In this document: piece by piece, positions 62,877 to 64,000 of the stretch
How positions within the stretch are numbered: the stretch's first letter is position 1
How the letters are laid out: every line of letters begins with the position of its first letter
From: an uncultured Rhodospirillales bacterium
GTDB lineage: Bacteria > Pseudomonadota > Alphaproteobacteria > Rhodospirillales > JABHCV01
Assembly: GCA_938092065.1 (NCBI GenBank)
Contig: CALKND010000004.1
Span: forward strand, 1 to 64,000
Length of the DNA: 64,000 nt
Reading direction: 5' to 3'
The notes under the pieces: model-generated
Told to the model about the DNA's origin: nothing
What the model saw: only the letters and a program-made list of their open reading frames with translations
Database searches by the model: none
Program-made: the position numbers and the translations under genes

Positions 62877-64000
62877 ATGTATCATACAAAATTCAATAAA
62901 ACTTTAGCGGCAATATCACTATCAACAGCATTTCTAATCTCAGGTAATGCGATAGCAGGTGGGCATATTTATTCTGGATTTCCTATAACAGAAAAAAGTT
63001 ACACTGGTAAAAAAAAGACTTCGGTTTCCTACACAGGCCAAATTGCCCGTCATGTGCTTCATGACTCGCTGAAAAAATTAGCAGTATCAGGTAATGGTAA
63101 AGAAAATGCCGATCTAAAGAAAAAGATGCTTTCATACTACAACGAAAAAGACCCTGGGCGTGCTATTCTGGCTCCTAAGACCAAGGGACCTTTTATTGTA
63201 AAACAGTCTAATGTAGATGAAATTAGTAAAGGTAAGAATTTAGCAGGAAAAACCTATAAAGGAATTATAACTGGCATGCCTAACGGTATGACCGGTATAG
63301 AATTAGTAAATTTCTGGATAGATAAAGCCTCATCAGCGAACAAGGGCGTGGATACTGTGAATGGTTATAACTACGGCCAGTTGATTTCTAAATTTATAAT
63401 GGGAGCAATATCCTACAATCAAGCTGTTGACAATTATTTAGATGAAAAATTATCAGCAGATAATAAGCCAAATGATAAACCATACAAGAAAGGTGCCGCA
63501 TACACTGGAAAAGAGCATTCCTGGGATGAGGCATTTGGTTATTTTGGAGCGCCTGCTCATACATTAACATTATCGCCAAAAAATGTTTACGAAATTGCAA
63601 AACAAGGTAGCAAATCTAAGAAGCCAGAAGATGCCCTTGCCTATGCAGATTACAACAAAGATGGAAAAGTAGATTTAAAAACTGAATTCACTTTTGGCCC
63701 AGCGTACTATGCTTCAGGATTTGACTCTAAGGTTTATGACAAGGGTAAAAATACGTCATACCTTCATACCATAACCAAAGCTTTTCTGGATGGACGTAAG
63801 CTTTTAACTGATGCGCATGGAAAAAAGTTAAATGACAGTCAGCGCAAAATTCTACAAGGTCACGCAACCGTGATCGAAAAAAATTGGCAGCAAGTCCTTG
63901 CAGAGGCAACGTTTAAGTATGCCGGTTCCAGTTATAAGGATATGGCAAAACTGAAAACAATCATTGACGCCAAGGGAGATACATCAAAGGCTCTCAAAAA
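62877..64000 (+). CDS. DUF4856 domain-containing exported protein (3' end outside the window)
   Basis: This gene is missing from the ORF track because it has no stop before the window ends; 374 codons are open. The protein starts with a signal peptide (LAAISLSTAFLISGNAIAGG, cleavage after AIA). The body matches the DUF4856 pattern as I recall it, with YTGKEHSWDEAFGYFGAP, an N-terminal YTGQIARHVLHDSL helix and repeated helical segments. A canonical 12-residue EF-hand loop, DYNKDGKVDLKTE, is present, with Asp/Asn ligands and the final Glu. DUF4856 proteins often occur beside imelysin-type iron-regulated genes, which fits the Fur-box-like site upstream. Function is unknown; an envelope role in metal acquisition is plausible. 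Confidence 0.82.
   Translation, partial: MYHTKFNKTLAAISLSTAFLISGNAIAGGHIYSGFPITEKSYTGKKKTSVSYTGQIARHVLHDSLKKLAVSGNGKENADLKKKMLSYYNEKDPGRAILAPKTKGPFIVKQSNVDEISKGKNLAGKTYKGIITGMPNGMTGIELVNFWIDKASSANKGVDTVNGYNYGQLISKFIMGAISYNQAVDNYLDEKLSADNKPNDKPYKKGAAYTGKEHSWDEAFGYFGAPAHTLTLSPKNVYEIAKQGSKSKKPEDALAYADYNKDGKVDLKTEFTFGPAYYASGFDSKVYDKGKNTSYLHTITKAFLDGRKLLTDAHGKKLNDSQRKILQGHATVIEKNWQQVLAEATFKYAGSSYKDMAKLKTIIDAKGDTSKALK

Overview
This window reads as a chromosomal segment of an alphaproteobacterium of moderate GC content. The assignment rests on gene content and order. The obgE-proB-proA-nadD-rsfS-rlmH-gpmI-envC-ctpA-rppH run, the uvrC-pgsA-moaD-moaE group, the ubiK-ybjN-proC and lgt-midA-pgeF groups, rplY-pth-ychF, a petABC (fbc) operon and a PetP/PetR-like regulator pair beside ilvE all fit Alphaproteobacteria, perhaps a marine Rhodospirillales-like or SAR116-like lineage. 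The finer placement is a guess. No tRNA, rRNA, CRISPR array, transposase or phage gene was seen. The DNA looks like core chromosome with a few accessory patches.

Layout: 0-1.1 kb holds the edge of an unknown gene and a Crp-type regulator, with a perfect TGTGA-N6-TCACA site between them. 1.3-7.9 kb is a surface polysaccharide locus (UDP-GlcNAc dehydrogenase, AsnB-type amidotransferase, GT4 glycosyltransferase, heparinase II/III-like protein). 7.9-9.5 kb holds redox and peroxide stress genes (msrB, Spx/ArsC-like, yaaA). 9.6-15.3 kb holds a Cys-motif hypothetical protein, two EamA transporters and a type I secretion ABC/HlyD pair without a visible substrate. 15.7-16.5 kb is an FkbM methyltransferase. 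16.6-29 kb is a long + strand housekeeping series: rplU-rpmA, then obgE through rppH, many genes overlapping by 4 bases. 29-31.2 kb holds a CaCA exchanger and a pteridine-reductase-like SDR with folB. 31.24-31.66 kb is an AT-rich gap with a cluster of DnaA boxes. 31.7-37.3 kb holds uvrC, pgsA and five molybdenum cofactor or HAD genes. 37.5-41.1 kb holds ilvE divergent from a MarR/response regulator/histidine kinase set. 41-47 kb holds csaA, proC, ybjN, ubiK, hldD, lgt, midA and pgeF. 47.5-57.8 kb holds a lipoprotein, prs, a persulfide-dioxygenase/rhodanese protein, rplY-pth-ychF, and mtnP-mtnA followed by an aldolase/dehydrogenase fusion. 57.9-64 kb holds an MFS transporter, petABC, trmL and the start of a DUF4856 gene behind a Fur-box-like site.

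The observations most worth following are: (1) mtnP-mtnA followed by a class II aldolase fused to an SDR, which would form a self-contained DHAP-shunt-like route for methylthioadenosine or 5'-deoxyadenosine; (2) the DnaA-box cluster and AT-rich stretch before uvrC; (3) the Fur-box-like DUF4856 gene with a canonical EF-hand loop, absent from the ORF track because it runs off the window; (4) the perfect inverted repeat between ilvE and the MarR gene; (5) three genes (rsfS, a HAD hydrolase, trmL) whose best start appears to be AUA or AUU; (6) a UDP-GlcNAc dehydrogenase beside an AsnB-type amidotransferase, suggesting an amidated uronic acid in the surface polymer. All functional statements come from reading motifs and context; no search was run.
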